A DNA stretch of 64,000 bases, from the NCBI RefSeq assembly GCF_003584565.2, contig NZ_CP031010.1, positions 248,001 through 312,000 on the forward strand, read 5' to 3'. Positions within the stretch are counted from its first letter, which is position 1. Each line of letters opens with the position of its first letter. The notes under the pieces were generated by a model that saw only the letters and a program-made list of their open reading frames with translations, did no database searches and was not told the origin of the DNA. The translations under genes and the position numbers were made by a program. Below, in pieces: positions 17,563-27,074 of the stretch. Source of the stretch: Alteromonas sp. RKMC-009. Lineage in GTDB: Bacteria; Pseudomonadota; Gammaproteobacteria; Enterobacterales; Alteromonadaceae.

Positions 17563-18492
17563 ATGAATATTATCGGACCGGATTTATTGATTTTTGGTGT
17601 TGATGATGTGGAAGCCTGTAAACAGTTTGCGCTGGATTACGGTTTAACGCAGGCATCTGAACACCGCTTCGTTGCCCTTGATGGCACGGGTATTGAGATT
17701 TACAGCAAAGACGACAGCAGTTTGCCTGCGCCGCTGGAAACGGGTTCAAGTATCCGCAAAACAATTTACGGTGTCGCAGACACCGCAACCGTGGATGCCA
17801 TTTACGACGAACTGTCGAAAGACCGTGAAGTAAAACGTCTGGATGACGGCAGTATTGAAGCTGTGGATGACATGGGTTTTGTACTGGGCTTTCAGGTCAC
17901 TATGCGCAAACCGCTGGATATGCCGGCAGAGAAGATTAATGCACCGGGTGCACCTGCGCAGCGTCCGGCCAATGAAATTGGCGTATCGAAAGACTTTACG
18001 CCGGAGCCGCGCACTCTGTCTCACGTGGTGTACTTCGTGCCGGATTACAAAAAAGCGGAAGCGTTTTACGCCGAACGTCTGGGCTTTATTACCACCGACC
18101 GCTTTAGTCATGTGGGTCCTTTCATGCGTCCTGCAGGGACTACCGATCACCATACGCTGTTCTTCCTGAACACGCCGCCGCACATGAAAGGTATTGAGCA
18201 CTTTACCTTCCACATGTCTGGCCCGACTGCGGTGGTGCAGGCCGGTAACCGCATGGTGGAAAAAGGTTACCAGAGCTTCTGGGGACCGGGTCGTCACATC
18301 TTCGGTTCCAACTGGTTCTGGTACTTCAAGAGCCCGTTTGGCTGCAACATGGAATTCGATGCAGACATGGATCTTCATGATGACAACTGGGACGCACGCG
18401 AAGCCTTGCCGGGTGCGGATAACTCACAGGTGTTCCTGCTGCAGTACCGCGAAAAGTGGGCACCAATGGGCCCGCCGCCACCGAAAGGCTGA
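17563..18492 (+). CDS. Two-domain VOC protein, type I extradiol ring-cleavage dioxygenase
   Basis: A 309-aa vicinal-oxygen-chelate protein with an N-terminal domain (1-115) and a catalytic C-terminal domain (about 150-290). The metal triad is visible as His154 (LSHVVYF), His213 (GIEHFTFH) and Glu264 (CNMEFDAD), with the spacing usual for BphC/XylE-type Fe(II) enzymes. I start at ATG 17563, 4 nt after the previous stop and preceded by AAGGA. It should cleave a catecholic or trihydroxyaromatic ring. With the flavin monooxygenase two genes on, hydroxylation followed by meta-cleavage is the simplest reading. Confidence 0.9.
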   Translation: MNIIGPDLLIFGVDDVEACKQFALDYGLTQASEHRFVALDGTGIEIYSKDDSSLPAPLETGSSIRKTIYGVADTATVDAIYDELSKDREVKRLDDGSIEAVDDMGFVLGFQVTMRKPLDMPAEKINAPGAPAQRPANEIGVSKDFTPEPRTLSHVVYFVPDYKKAEAFYAERLGFITTDRFSHVGPFMRPAGTTDHHTLFFLNTPPHMKGIEHFTFHMSGPTAVVQAGNRMVEKGYQSFWGPGRHIFGSNWFWYFKSPFGCNMEFDADMDLHDDNWDAREALPGADNSQVFLLQYREKWAPMGPPPPKG

Positions 18493-18497
18493 TTGTC

Positions 18498-18860
18498 ATG
18501 AACCAAGGTGTTCTGCTCTGTAAGTTGGATGATTTACCCGACAATAGTTCCCGGGGTTTTTTGCCTGATGCCCAGGGTCAGGACACCGTTTTTATTGTGC
18601 GCCGTGGCAGCAAGCTGTATGGCTACAGCGATATTTGTCCGCACTATGGCGATACCGCCTTACCCTGGAAAAAAGATGTTTATCTGGATGCCGGTGGTGA
18701 CTATATCGTTTGTGCGGCGCATGGCGCGTTATTTACACCCGACACCGGAGAGTGTGTGAAAGGTCCGTGCAGGGGCGACTTCTTAACGCCCCTGAACATC
18801 ACGGTAACCGCTGAACAGGATGTCGTTTTACTCTGTGAATCACGAGGAAAAGAACAATGA
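18498..18860 (+). CDS. Rieske [2Fe-2S] ferredoxin
   Basis: A 120-aa single-domain Rieske protein. Cluster ligands are in Cys47-Pro-His49 (ICPHYGD) and Cys72-x2-His75 (CAAHGALF), the standard CxH...CxxH pattern, here with a longer insertion between the two motifs. I begin at ATG 18498, 5 nt after the dioxygenase stop; a longer in-frame start would overlap that gene. It overlaps the monooxygenase gene by 4 nt (ATGA). It probably donates electrons to the operon's oxygenase or keeps the Fe(II) of the extradiol enzyme reduced. It is not a large Rieske oxygenase subunit. Confidence 0.92.
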   Translation: MNQGVLLCKLDDLPDNSSRGFLPDAQGQDTVFIVRRGSKLYGYSDICPHYGDTALPWKKDVYLDAGGDYIVCAAHGALFTPDTGECVKGPCRGDFLTPLNITVTAEQDVVLLCESRGKEQ

Positions 18861-19987
18861 GCGCATGCGTAAATAAAGTATTGATTATTGGTGGTGGCTT
18901 CTCAGGTATGTCTGCCGCTATCGAAATGAGTAAGCGCGGTATACAGGTTGATCTCGTTGAGATTGATAAGAACTGGCGTACCGACGGTGCCGGGATCAGC
19001 ATTGGCGGCGCCACCATAAGAGCACTGCGTCAAATCGGTGTGCTGGATGAATTTAAAGCGCAGGGTGCAACCCACGCCGGTTTAGATGTGCACGCGCCTG
19101 ACGGAACCCATCTGGCGCATATTCCAGCGCCGCCGGTGGTAGGAAATGAAGCACCCTGTGAAGGTGCCATCATGCGCCCGGTACTGGCAAAAATTCTGGC
19201 CGCCAAAACCCGCGAATACGACGTGAATGTACGCTTAGGCATTACCTTTGAGAACATTAACGACAAAGGCGATAGCGTAGAAGTGACCTTTACCGACGGT
19301 ACCAGTGGCGAATACGAGCTGGTGGTCGGTTCAGACGGCCTGATGTCATCGGTCAGAACTACATTGTTCCCTGATGCACCCAAGCCATCTTACATCGGCC
19401 AGGGCGTATGGCGTGCAATTTTGCCCCGCATTCCTGAAATTGAAAACATTCACATGTGGATGGGTAAGAACGTGAAAGTGGGTGTGAACCCCATGTCGAA
19501 AGACGAAATGTACATGTTCATAACCGAAAACCGGGCTGACAACGAGTTTATTGAACCGGCTACTTTCAAAGAGCGCTTTATTGCGTTGCTGGAGTCTTTC
19601 CCCGCCCCGGTTGTGCAGCAAATGAAAGGCATGTTGCACGAGAAGTCGATGATTCACTATCGTCCGCTGGAAAGCATGTTGATGCGTGCGCCCTGGTATT
19701 CAAACCGCGTAGTATTAATTGGTGATACCGTGCATGCGACTACGCCACATTTGGCATCCGGTGCTTGTATCGGACTTGAAGATGCCATTGTTTTGGCAGA
19801 AGAACTGGATGACAAAGCGACATTGTCTCAGGCATTAAGCGCATTCCAGACCCGCCGGTGGGAGCGTTGTCGCCTTGTGGTCGAAAACTCAGGTCGCCTT
19901 GCTGAAATCGAAATTGAGGGCGGTGACAAAATGGAACACGCCGGCATCATGCGTGATTCTGCTATTGCGATGGCGCAGCCGCTTTAA
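18857..19987 (+). CDS. FAD-dependent monooxygenase (PHBH fold)
   Basis: A 376-aa flavoprotein hydroxylase. The N-terminal Rossmann motif is VLIIGGGFSGMSAA and a later dinucleotide-binding segment is LVVGSDGLMSSVR (the DG motif of PHBH-fold enzymes). The GD motif VLIGDTVHATTPHLASGA binds the FAD ribityl chain. Such enzymes insert one O atom into an electron-rich aromatic ring using NAD(P)H. It is the last gene of the catabolic operon. In the naringenin (fde) operon of Herbaspirillum an enzyme of this class hydroxylates the flavanone A-ring before extradiol cleavage, so the set here is comparable (established analogy, not proof). Confidence 0.92.
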   Translation: MSACVNKVLIIGGGFSGMSAAIEMSKRGIQVDLVEIDKNWRTDGAGISIGGATIRALRQIGVLDEFKAQGATHAGLDVHAPDGTHLAHIPAPPVVGNEAPCEGAIMRPVLAKILAAKTREYDVNVRLGITFENINDKGDSVEVTFTDGTSGEYELVVGSDGLMSSVRTTLFPDAPKPSYIGQGVWRAILPRIPEIENIHMWMGKNVKVGVNPMSKDEMYMFITENRADNEFIEPATFKERFIALLESFPAPVVQQMKGMLHEKSMIHYRPLESMLMRAPWYSNRVVLIGDTVHATTPHLASGACIGLEDAIVLAEELDDKATLSQALSAFQTRRWERCRLVVENSGRLAEIEIEGGDKMEHAGIMRDSAIAMAQPL

Positions 19988-20001
19988 TCACTATTCAGCG
20001 A

Positions 20002-20034
20002 TAAAAAAAGGTGCGCTTTGTATCAGCGCACCTT
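20002..20034. terminator. Intrinsic terminator for the minus-strand TonB receptor
   Basis: Stem AAGGTGCGCT (20008-20017) with AGCGCACCTT (20025-20034). On the minus strand it is followed by a T-run (the A7 at 20003-20009), so it is a classic terminator for the gene ending at 20061. It may also stop the plus-strand operon. Confidence 0.85.
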
Positions 20035-20060
20035 AGTCATTATGGGTAAAAATTCGCTTT

Positions 20061-22541
20061 TCAGAACTCGTAACTTACATTCGCGAATACCATTCTTGGT
20101 CTGGCGTAGGCAGCTTCAGCGTAGCCACTGCCTGAACCTAAAGATGAGTTACCAGACACGCGGTAAATCTCATCGGTAGCATTGTTAACACCCAGTGCCA
20201 CCTTCCAGTCCATATCCGGCGACTCGATAACGACCGAAATATCAACCAGCGTATAGGCATCGTTTTGCGCAATGGCTTCAGTGTTTGCCGCATCAAAATA
20301 TACCGGGTCGCTGTAGGAAATATCAATGCGGGGCTGAATACCGTAGCCGTCAATTTCGCCGTAGTAACCAATACCGATATTCCCTTGTAATTCAGGCGCA
20401 AAAGGTAACTGATTGCCTTCTGCGGGCCCTGCGCTTACCGGGCGGCCGGGCACTTCAATTTGAACTGCTTCATCAATAGACGTATCGAGGTAACCCAAAC
20501 CGCCTTCGATAATCCAGTTATCGTGAGGGATCCAGGTGAACTCCAGTTCGGCACCATCAATGGAAGCCTTACCTGCATTGAACAGCCATGGCGCAATGAA
20601 TACCCGGTAACTGAATTGCAGGTTGGAATAGTCAGAGCTGAAAACCGCACCGTTTAAGCGGAATTCGCTGGTAATGTCAGACTTAAAGCCCAATTCATAG
20701 GTTTTCACTTCTTCCTGGTCGAACAGGTGGCCGGCGTCCAGGTCAGACTGCTCAAGGGCGAAGTTAAAGGTTGAATTCCAGCCGCCGCCTTTAAAGCCTT
20801 CGGAATAGCTGGTGTACACCATGGTGTCTTTGGTTACCGTATAGCTTAGGTTCGCCGCAACCGTGGTGGCCGAGAAGTCATGTTCATACAGCTTCTTTTC
20901 CAGGTATTTGGTGTCCGGGTCGGCGTAATCGAACTGATCAGGAATCGAGCCTTTGGTTTCTGAGGTATAACGAATACCGAACGTACCGGCCAGCTTGTCG
21001 GTGAAGTCGTAAGTGGCCTGAGCGAAATAAGCCATGGCTTCGTTATCGGTGATATTGTTGTCGCTGTCGAGGTGGCAACGGTTTGTGCCCTCTCCGCAGG
21101 TAAAGCCGTCACCCCGGTCGCCTACCTGCACTGTCAAAATGTCCGTCACTTTTTCAGTGTAGTAAAACGCCCCGACAATGGCCGACAGGTCGTCACCGGT
21201 GTAAGTCAGTTGCAGTTCCTGACTGAACTGGTCGCCTGAGGAATCAAAATCGGTATGCAGAATAGTAAATGGCGTGTTGTCAGCATCCCGTTTACCGGTC
21301 CAGGCAAGGTCGCGGTATGCCGTCACAGACTTAAGCTGCAAGTCACTGTTGATGGCATATTCAAGGTGCAGAGATGTGCCCCAGTTTTTCAGCTCACTGC
21401 CAACTTCTGCAGTGCCATTGCTGGTAAACGGGCCGCTGTTCCACTGATTGTTCGCACAGGCCGAATCGGTATTCTCACCCACATAACCACGGGGGCCGCC
21501 GCCAACTGTCACCAGACCTGAAACGTCTAGCGCCGAACCTTCCGCTGTCGTGACCGGACGTCCGGGAGGACCGGGCAGTGCAACCCAGGCGTCACTGCAA
21601 CCTGCCGCTACACTCTGGTTTGCTGCAAACCAGCCTGCATTGGCCGCCGTGCCGGTTTCATTCACGTCGTTGTTGTTGTTATAACCGGCAAATACCAGCG
21701 GAGAACCGTTTTCATCCGCTTCGGTGTAGTCAAAATTTAGCTTGGCGGTAAAGTTACCGGCGGGTTCGTATAAGAATTTAGCCGTTGCAGTGGTGTTATT
21801 AGTGTCACCTAAATCCAGACCATCGTAGGCGCGGGTAACATAACCATCCTGCTTTTTCGTACCAAGGGTGAAGCGGCTGAACAAGTCATCTGTTAAAGGA
21901 ATATCCACTGCACCGGAGAGTTCCATTAAGCTGTCACTGCCAATGCCGGCTTTGACTTTGCCCCCAAATTCATCGCCGGGTTGCTGCGTATTGATGATAA
22001 CCGCGCCACCAATGGTGTTGCGACCAAACAGCGTGCCTTGCGGGCCGCGCAGTACCTGTACACTTTCGATATCCCGCATTTCCATGGTGCCGCCGACTGA
22101 TTGCCCCATGTACACATCGTCAATATATAACCCGACGCCCGGGTCAGTATTGGCCCTTGAGCTGATTTGTCCGACGCCACGAATAAACACAACCGAAGAA
22201 TTATTGTTACCTGCTAAAGGCGCATTATTAGTAAATTGCAGGTTAGGGGTAATTTTGCCGATGTCGTCAGTACCGGAAATCTGGCGGCGTTCCAGAGCAT
22301 CGCCGTTGAATGATGTCACTGAAATAGGCACTTCCTGCAAGTTCTCAGTCACTTTACGGGCGGTTACCTCTATGGTTTCCAGTTTATATTTGCCCTGACT
22401 TTGTGTGTCGTCAGTTTGTGCCGACGCACCGGGGCTTGTCAGTCCGCCATGCAAAGCAATCGTCACGGCCACAGCCAGACCTTTGCGGGAAAATAATGCC
22501 GCCCCCGGAGAGCGCGCTTTCTTCGTTTGGGTAGGATTCAT
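20061..22541 (-). CDS. TonB-dependent receptor
   Basis: An 826-aa receptor. A long N-terminal region precedes a TonB-box-like LETIEVTAR, then the plug with ENLQEVPISVT and SVQVLRGPQGTLFGRN, and a barrel ending VSYEF. The class is the sphingomonad/alteromonad nutrient-uptake type often found beside aromatic-compound operons. It is convergent with the catabolic operon and ends beside a shared terminator. It diverges from a second TonB receptor across 257 bp. The most likely cargo is the aromatic substrate of the operon or its glycoside (inference). Confidence 0.93.
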   Translation of the reverse strand: MNPTQTKKARSPGAALFSRKGLAVAVTIALHGGLTSPGASAQTDDTQSQGKYKLETIEVTARKVTENLQEVPISVTSFNGDALERRQISGTDDIGKITPNLQFTNNAPLAGNNNSSVVFIRGVGQISSRANTDPGVGLYIDDVYMGQSVGGTMEMRDIESVQVLRGPQGTLFGRNTIGGAVIINTQQPGDEFGGKVKAGIGSDSLMELSGAVDIPLTDDLFSRFTLGTKKQDGYVTRAYDGLDLGDTNNTTATAKFLYEPAGNFTAKLNFDYTEADENGSPLVFAGYNNNNDVNETGTAANAGWFAANQSVAAGCSDAWVALPGPPGRPVTTAEGSALDVSGLVTVGGGPRGYVGENTDSACANNQWNSGPFTSNGTAEVGSELKNWGTSLHLEYAINSDLQLKSVTAYRDLAWTGKRDADNTPFTILHTDFDSSGDQFSQELQLTYTGDDLSAIVGAFYYTEKVTDILTVQVGDRGDGFTCGEGTNRCHLDSDNNITDNEAMAYFAQATYDFTDKLAGTFGIRYTSETKGSIPDQFDYADPDTKYLEKKLYEHDFSATTVAANLSYTVTKDTMVYTSYSEGFKGGGWNSTFNFALEQSDLDAGHLFDQEEVKTYELGFKSDITSEFRLNGAVFSSDYSNLQFSYRVFIAPWLFNAGKASIDGAELEFTWIPHDNWIIEGGLGYLDTSIDEAVQIEVPGRPVSAGPAEGNQLPFAPELQGNIGIGYYGEIDGYGIQPRIDISYSDPVYFDAANTEAIAQNDAYTLVDISVVIESPDMDWKVALGVNNATDEIYRVSGNSSLGSGSGYAEAAYARPRMVFANVSYEF

Positions 22542-22798
22542 GGTTACACCTGCTCATGGTTTTATGTATTGTTGTTTTTATCTGGTTAAGCAGCAGAAAC
22601 TGCGATCTCCAGACTTGTATAAAATGTTAAAACCGTTAACTGGGTGTAACAATTAGCCGGGATGAAACAGTTTGTTCGCCAATCAGAAACAATTGAGGAT
22701 GTATAGGATAAATCTATACTGCTCACTAAATAATCTATTTTTAGTAATGTGAATTTGCTGTTAATTTTTCGTTTAAATTAAAAGACGAAGAGAAACAC

Positions 22799-25096
22799 AT
22801 GGAAAACAGCACATTCACTCTCACCAAACTTGCCTGTATGACCGCGATGGCACTGTCATCTGCTACGCCTTATGCTTTTGCACAGGAGGAACAGTCCGAA
22901 GAGAAACAACACGCTATCGAAAAAATCATGGTGACAGCGCAGAAGCGCTCTGAGTCACTGCAGGACGTTCCGGTCGCGATGACCGTTACCACGGCTGAAC
23001 AACTGGAACGGGATCAGATTTACAGCATCACCGATTTGCAGCGTACTACACCTGCTCTGGAAGTAAGTCAGTCTTTCGGCGGCGAGTCTAACGGCGGTGG
23101 CCGTATGCGGGGTATTGGTACAAACGTATTTAACGAAACGGCAGCAGCTTCGGTAGCTATCGTGGTTGACCAGGTACCACAGGGTAACGTGGTTTCACCA
23201 CAACTGTTCGACCTGGCGCAAGTCGAAGTATTAAGAGGGCCGCAGGGTACTCTGTTCGGTCAGACCGCTTCTGCCGGTGTGATTCAGGTCACGACAAAAG
23301 CACCGGATTACACGGAAGTGTCCGGTGAAATTGGTGCTGACTACGCCTGGGATGATGTGGACCGTACGATTATCCGCGGTGCGCTGAATGTGCCGGTAAC
23401 AGACTATTCTGCACTACGCTTTTCCGGCCGGGTAACCAAAGAAAAAGGGCTGCAGCGTAATATCGTGCTTGACCAGGACAACGTGACAGAAGAACAGAGC
23501 TACCGTATCCGTTACCGCAATGAAGCGCGGGAAGATTTGATGGTGGATCTTATCGGCGAATACAATCTGCAGGATTTTGATGGTGTGAATTTCTTTGCAC
23601 CGGCCATTGCCCCCACCTTTGCTCCGTCCATTGGGAACTACACCGCGTGTGGTTTAACTGACATTCAACCTGACGCGCGGGAGTACTGTGCAGAGAAAAT
23701 GTCACAGGAAAAACGGGAAACCATGAGTCTGTCAGCTATCGTAAACTGGCATATTCCCGATCATACGCTGACCTCTGTAACGGCTTACAAAGAAAAGAAT
23801 ATCGAAACAGTACATCGCAATTATACCAGCCGCGTGGGCGCGCCCACTGCTGTGCGTGAAAACCTGGAATCTACCGGCGAGCAGATTTCTCAGGAGCTGC
23901 GGTTAAGTTCTGATACCGACAGTGATTTTCAATATATCGCCGGTGTGTTCTTCTCCCGTTATGCTTACGATACCGGCGCACTGAATGATCCTGAATACGG
24001 TAACCCGCTGAATCTGACCGGCTTCAGCGTGTGCGCAACCTCTATCGATGCTGTACCTCCGGTACCGTTTTTACAAGCCGCGTTTGCTGCTAACGGTTAC
24101 TGGTGCCCGGTCGGTGCTGCAGCCGTTATGGAAGATATCGATGTGTCCTCACAGGCCATTTTTGCTGACGTGACATACGATGTGAATACCGATGTGACGT
24201 TATTCGGTGGTCTGCGTTTTACCCGTCAGAAGAGTGAGTTCCGTAGCGGGCTGGACGGAGAATTTAATAATAGCGGTGATACTACGGATAACGAAGTATC
24301 CGGCCGCGCTGGTGTGCGCTGGCGGATCAGCGACGACAACATGATTTATTCTTCCATTTCACGAGGCTTTAAAGGTTCACTGGTGGAAATCAGTGCTAAC
24401 CCCGGTGTCGCGCCAAATATTTTGAAACCGGAAATTGCCACCTCTTTTGAGATTGGTAACAAAATGACCCTGCTTGATGGCGACATTGCCATTGATACCA
24501 ACCTGTTCTTTACCAAAATCGATAACTTCCAGTCTCAGCGCACCATTTATGTTGATGCTGAGCTGACTGCGGTATCCACCAATGTTGAAGAAGTGGAATC
24601 TAAAGGATTTGAGATTGATGTGTTCGGTCAGCTTACCGACAGCATCTCACTGAACGCCGGCTACATTTATGCCGAAGCGGAGTACCCGGACGGTTACCTT
24701 GGCGATGACGGTACAGACCTTACCGGTGAGCAGCTAATCTTTGCGCCTAAGCACAAGTTCACCCTGTCCGGTGAGTATTTCAAAGCGCTGGGTGAAAACA
24801 TGGAAGCCTTCGTGAATGCCAATGCGACCTACAAAAGCAAAGTCATACTCCGTGCTTCTTCCGATCCGCTATTCGCTTATGACGGCTATTGGAATATCGG
24901 CGCAAGTTTAGGTGTGCGCGACATCGACGGACAGTGGCGCGCTTCATTGTTCGCCCGCAATCTGACAGATGAAGCTGCACCAGCCGCCTACCTTGCCGGC
25001 GACTACGCGGGTACTGCAGATGGTGGCGTAAGAGCGTTGCCGGTTGCAGGTATTACCACGCGATTGATTGGTGTGTCTTTTGACTATAAGTTCTGA
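22799..25096 (+). CDS. TonB-dependent receptor
   Basis: A 765-aa receptor with a signal peptide (MALSSATPYAFAQ), the TonB-box-like KIMVTAQK, the plug motif QVEVLRGPQGTLFGQT and a barrel ending DYKF. It belongs to the same nutrient class as its divergent neighbour but is clearly a different sequence. The start is preceded by GAAGAG. A strong terminator follows. It may serve either the ring-cleavage operon to the left or the tannin/gallate cassette to the right. Confidence 0.93.
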   Translation: MENSTFTLTKLACMTAMALSSATPYAFAQEEQSEEKQHAIEKIMVTAQKRSESLQDVPVAMTVTTAEQLERDQIYSITDLQRTTPALEVSQSFGGESNGGGRMRGIGTNVFNETAAASVAIVVDQVPQGNVVSPQLFDLAQVEVLRGPQGTLFGQTASAGVIQVTTKAPDYTEVSGEIGADYAWDDVDRTIIRGALNVPVTDYSALRFSGRVTKEKGLQRNIVLDQDNVTEEQSYRIRYRNEAREDLMVDLIGEYNLQDFDGVNFFAPAIAPTFAPSIGNYTACGLTDIQPDAREYCAEKMSQEKRETMSLSAIVNWHIPDHTLTSVTAYKEKNIETVHRNYTSRVGAPTAVRENLESTGEQISQELRLSSDTDSDFQYIAGVFFSRYAYDTGALNDPEYGNPLNLTGFSVCATSIDAVPPVPFLQAAFAANGYWCPVGAAAVMEDIDVSSQAIFADVTYDVNTDVTLFGGLRFTRQKSEFRSGLDGEFNNSGDTTDNEVSGRAGVRWRISDDNMIYSSISRGFKGSLVEISANPGVAPNILKPEIATSFEIGNKMTLLDGDIAIDTNLFFTKIDNFQSQRTIYVDAELTAVSTNVEEVESKGFEIDVFGQLTDSISLNAGYIYAEAEYPDGYLGDDGTDLTGEQLIFAPKHKFTLSGEYFKALGENMEAFVNANATYKSKVILRASSDPLFAYDGYWNIGASLGVRDIDGQWRASLFARNLTDEAAPAAYLAGDYAGTADGGVRALPVAGITTRLIGVSFDYKF

Positions 25097-25119
25097 CCAT
25101 TAACGCATTTACAGGCCGG

Positions 25120-25147
25120 GCCCCTGCAATAAGCAGGGGCTTTTTAA
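25120..25147 (+). terminator. Intrinsic terminator after TonB receptor
   Basis: Perfect 8-bp stem GCCCCTGC (25120-25127) with GCAGGGGC (25133-25140), a 5-nt loop, then TTTTT. Confidence 0.92.
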
Positions 25148-25153
25148 GTTCTG

Positions 25154-27004
25154 TTAGTTTGCTTTTTCACAATGCAGCGCGCCGTCTGTAGCGGTGCAAT
25201 CAAGCTGACTACCAGCGTTAAAGAACGCCTCACCAGCCCAGGGGTAAGCGGGTATTGCCGGACCTTCTGTCTGCGTGAAGTTCTCTGCGATGTGCCAGTC
25301 GCCCTGACCGCTATAACGGGCAACGGACGGGTATGGGAAGACCGGAAGCGTCCGTTTCACATAAGCGACGTCAACAACTTCTGCTTTACGACCGTCCGGT
25401 GAGCCCATCGTGCCCGGCTGGTCAGCCGGTTTACCTTTACGGTGGTTACCATCATCAGGACGGCGACGTTGCTTACCTGCCGTGCCGTCATGACTGGCAA
25501 TAATCACTTCAGGCTTTATGCCCTGTTCTACCCACGCCATCATCGGGGTGAGTAAATCAAAATCGTGCGGGCCGGTACCGCCATCGCAGTGATACATGCC
25601 CGGGAACAAGTAGAGCTGCATGAAATCGCTGACGTCCTTGCCCCCGGATGATACCTTTTTGGCTGCTTTGTAATAAGTAACCGTATTTACCGGTGAGATG
25701 TGCGGATCCTGTAGTCCATGCCAGATGATCAGCTTGCCGCCGCTCTCACGGAAGGCATTGATGTCCGGGTTTGTGCCGCTGTATAAACCGTTCAGTGGCC
25801 TTATGTTATTGAAGTTGTCTTCGGTGAACTGAAAGTCGTCAAGGGTGTAATCAGCGGGAGGATTCTGCTGATAAATCAGGTTTTTAATCGCACCGTCAGC
25901 AATCATGGTACTGAAGATTTGCTCACTGCCTGCCCGTGGCACATACACACCGACCCAGGAGAGTTCAGAGCCGGGTTGCGGGCCACCCAACGTCAGAGCT
26001 TTACCGGTGGAAGGGTCTTTAGGGCCTTCATACAGCTTTTTCGCGGCATCTATTTTTTCCTGTGTCAGGCAGTTTTCGCTGTCACCTTCTTTGCACAGAG
26101 TAACCTGCGGATCAAAGTCACACTGGAAAGGCTGTGCAATAATGCCGTCTTTGAGGCCGTCCAGTTCGTCACAAGCCGCTACTGCTGCGTTATAAAGTAC
26201 CGGCATGTCTGCCGCGTGTAAGATGGCGTTTCCGTCGGCACCGGTGTTCGAGCGTGCCTGCCAGCCGTGGAAGAAGCTGTTCTGCACAGAAAAGTTCATT
26301 GCCGGCGCACCGGCGATGATGCCGTCAAAGTCATCGGGATAACGCTGTGCTTCAACCAGCGCTTCGCGACCACCGTCTGAGCAGCCGTTGAAGTAGGCGT
26401 ACTTTGCGGGCTGGCCGTAGTATCTCTCTATCAGCGCTTTCGACGCCAATGCAGTAATATGCACACCGCGATAGGCAAAATCGATGCGTTTCTGCAGGTC
26501 CTGGCCGAAATCGCCGCCCATGCCCGAGTGCCCCATGTCGGTGCTGGCAAGTACAAATTCATCAGATTCTACCGCCGTACAGCCATCGGCAGCACTAATA
26601 TTCATGTTTATCATTCCGCACAAACCACCGCAGCCCAGTTGCATGAAGCGCTGTGTCCAGGACGCTTTTGGCAGCTTCACTTTGAAACCCACTGCAGGCG
26701 CCATGGTGCCTTCAACCACGCAGCTTGTTTTGCCGTTGGTGGTTTGCTCTGCTGCTGATGTGATCTTGCTACCTTCACCTCCGATTTTGGTTAAATCGAA
26801 TGTCAGCAAACTGTCGCAGCTTGCTAACGGTGTAACAATGTTCAGTGAAGGTGGAGAGTTCAGTGATGTTGTGGAACCCGCCGCAGGCAACTTGCTTTTG
26901 GCTTCTGGTTTACTGTTTGCCGCCTGCTGACCACAGGCACTGAGAAAGACACTGAAAACAGTAATACAAGCGACGATCAGTGAGGTTTTGTATTGATGAA
27001 ACAT
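25154..27004 (-). CDS. Tannase / feruloyl esterase family lipoprotein
   Basis: A 616-aa PF07519 esterase. I choose ATG 27004: it has AAGGAAC upstream and yields a lipoprotein signal (SVFLSACGQQ, lipobox Cys). The nucleophile motif is FNGCSDGGREAL, whose Cys flanking the Ser is the disulfide-linked residue typical of tannases. A CDFDP calcium-loop region, a LIIWHGLQDPHIS segment (Asp) and a MYHCDGGTG segment (His) complete the triad. The family hydrolyses gallate esters of tannins or feruloyl/other phenolic esters. It is downstream of gallate dioxygenase and an aromatic-acid importer, so gallotannin hydrolysis at the cell surface is the best fit. Confidence 0.9.
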   Translation of the reverse strand: MFHQYKTSLIVACITVFSVFLSACGQQAANSKPEAKSKLPAAGSTTSLNSPPSLNIVTPLASCDSLLTFDLTKIGGEGSKITSAAEQTTNGKTSCVVEGTMAPAVGFKVKLPKASWTQRFMQLGCGGLCGMINMNISAADGCTAVESDEFVLASTDMGHSGMGGDFGQDLQKRIDFAYRGVHITALASKALIERYYGQPAKYAYFNGCSDGGREALVEAQRYPDDFDGIIAGAPAMNFSVQNSFFHGWQARSNTGADGNAILHAADMPVLYNAAVAACDELDGLKDGIIAQPFQCDFDPQVTLCKEGDSENCLTQEKIDAAKKLYEGPKDPSTGKALTLGGPQPGSELSWVGVYVPRAGSEQIFSTMIADGAIKNLIYQQNPPADYTLDDFQFTEDNFNNIRPLNGLYSGTNPDINAFRESGGKLIIWHGLQDPHISPVNTVTYYKAAKKVSSGGKDVSDFMQLYLFPGMYHCDGGTGPHDFDLLTPMMAWVEQGIKPEVIIASHDGTAGKQRRRPDDGNHRKGKPADQPGTMGSPDGRKAEVVDVAYVKRTLPVFPYPSVARYSGQGDWHIAENFTQTEGPAIPAYPWAGEAFFNAGSQLDCTATDGALHCEKAN

Positions 27005-27074
27005 GAGTGTTCCTTTTGAACGAAAACATTGAAAAATAAAAACCAAATCGGGAGAACTAAAAAAGCCGTACGTA

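Noticed and set aside
17746..18378. 210-codon minus-strand ORF across the extradiol dioxygenase gene
   Set aside because: Shadow of a gene with intact metal ligands; His/Arg-rich composition typical of an antisense frame.
18456..18497. Upstream in-frame start for the Rieske gene
   Set aside because: It would overlap the dioxygenase gene by 37 nt and add residues with no Rieske similarity.
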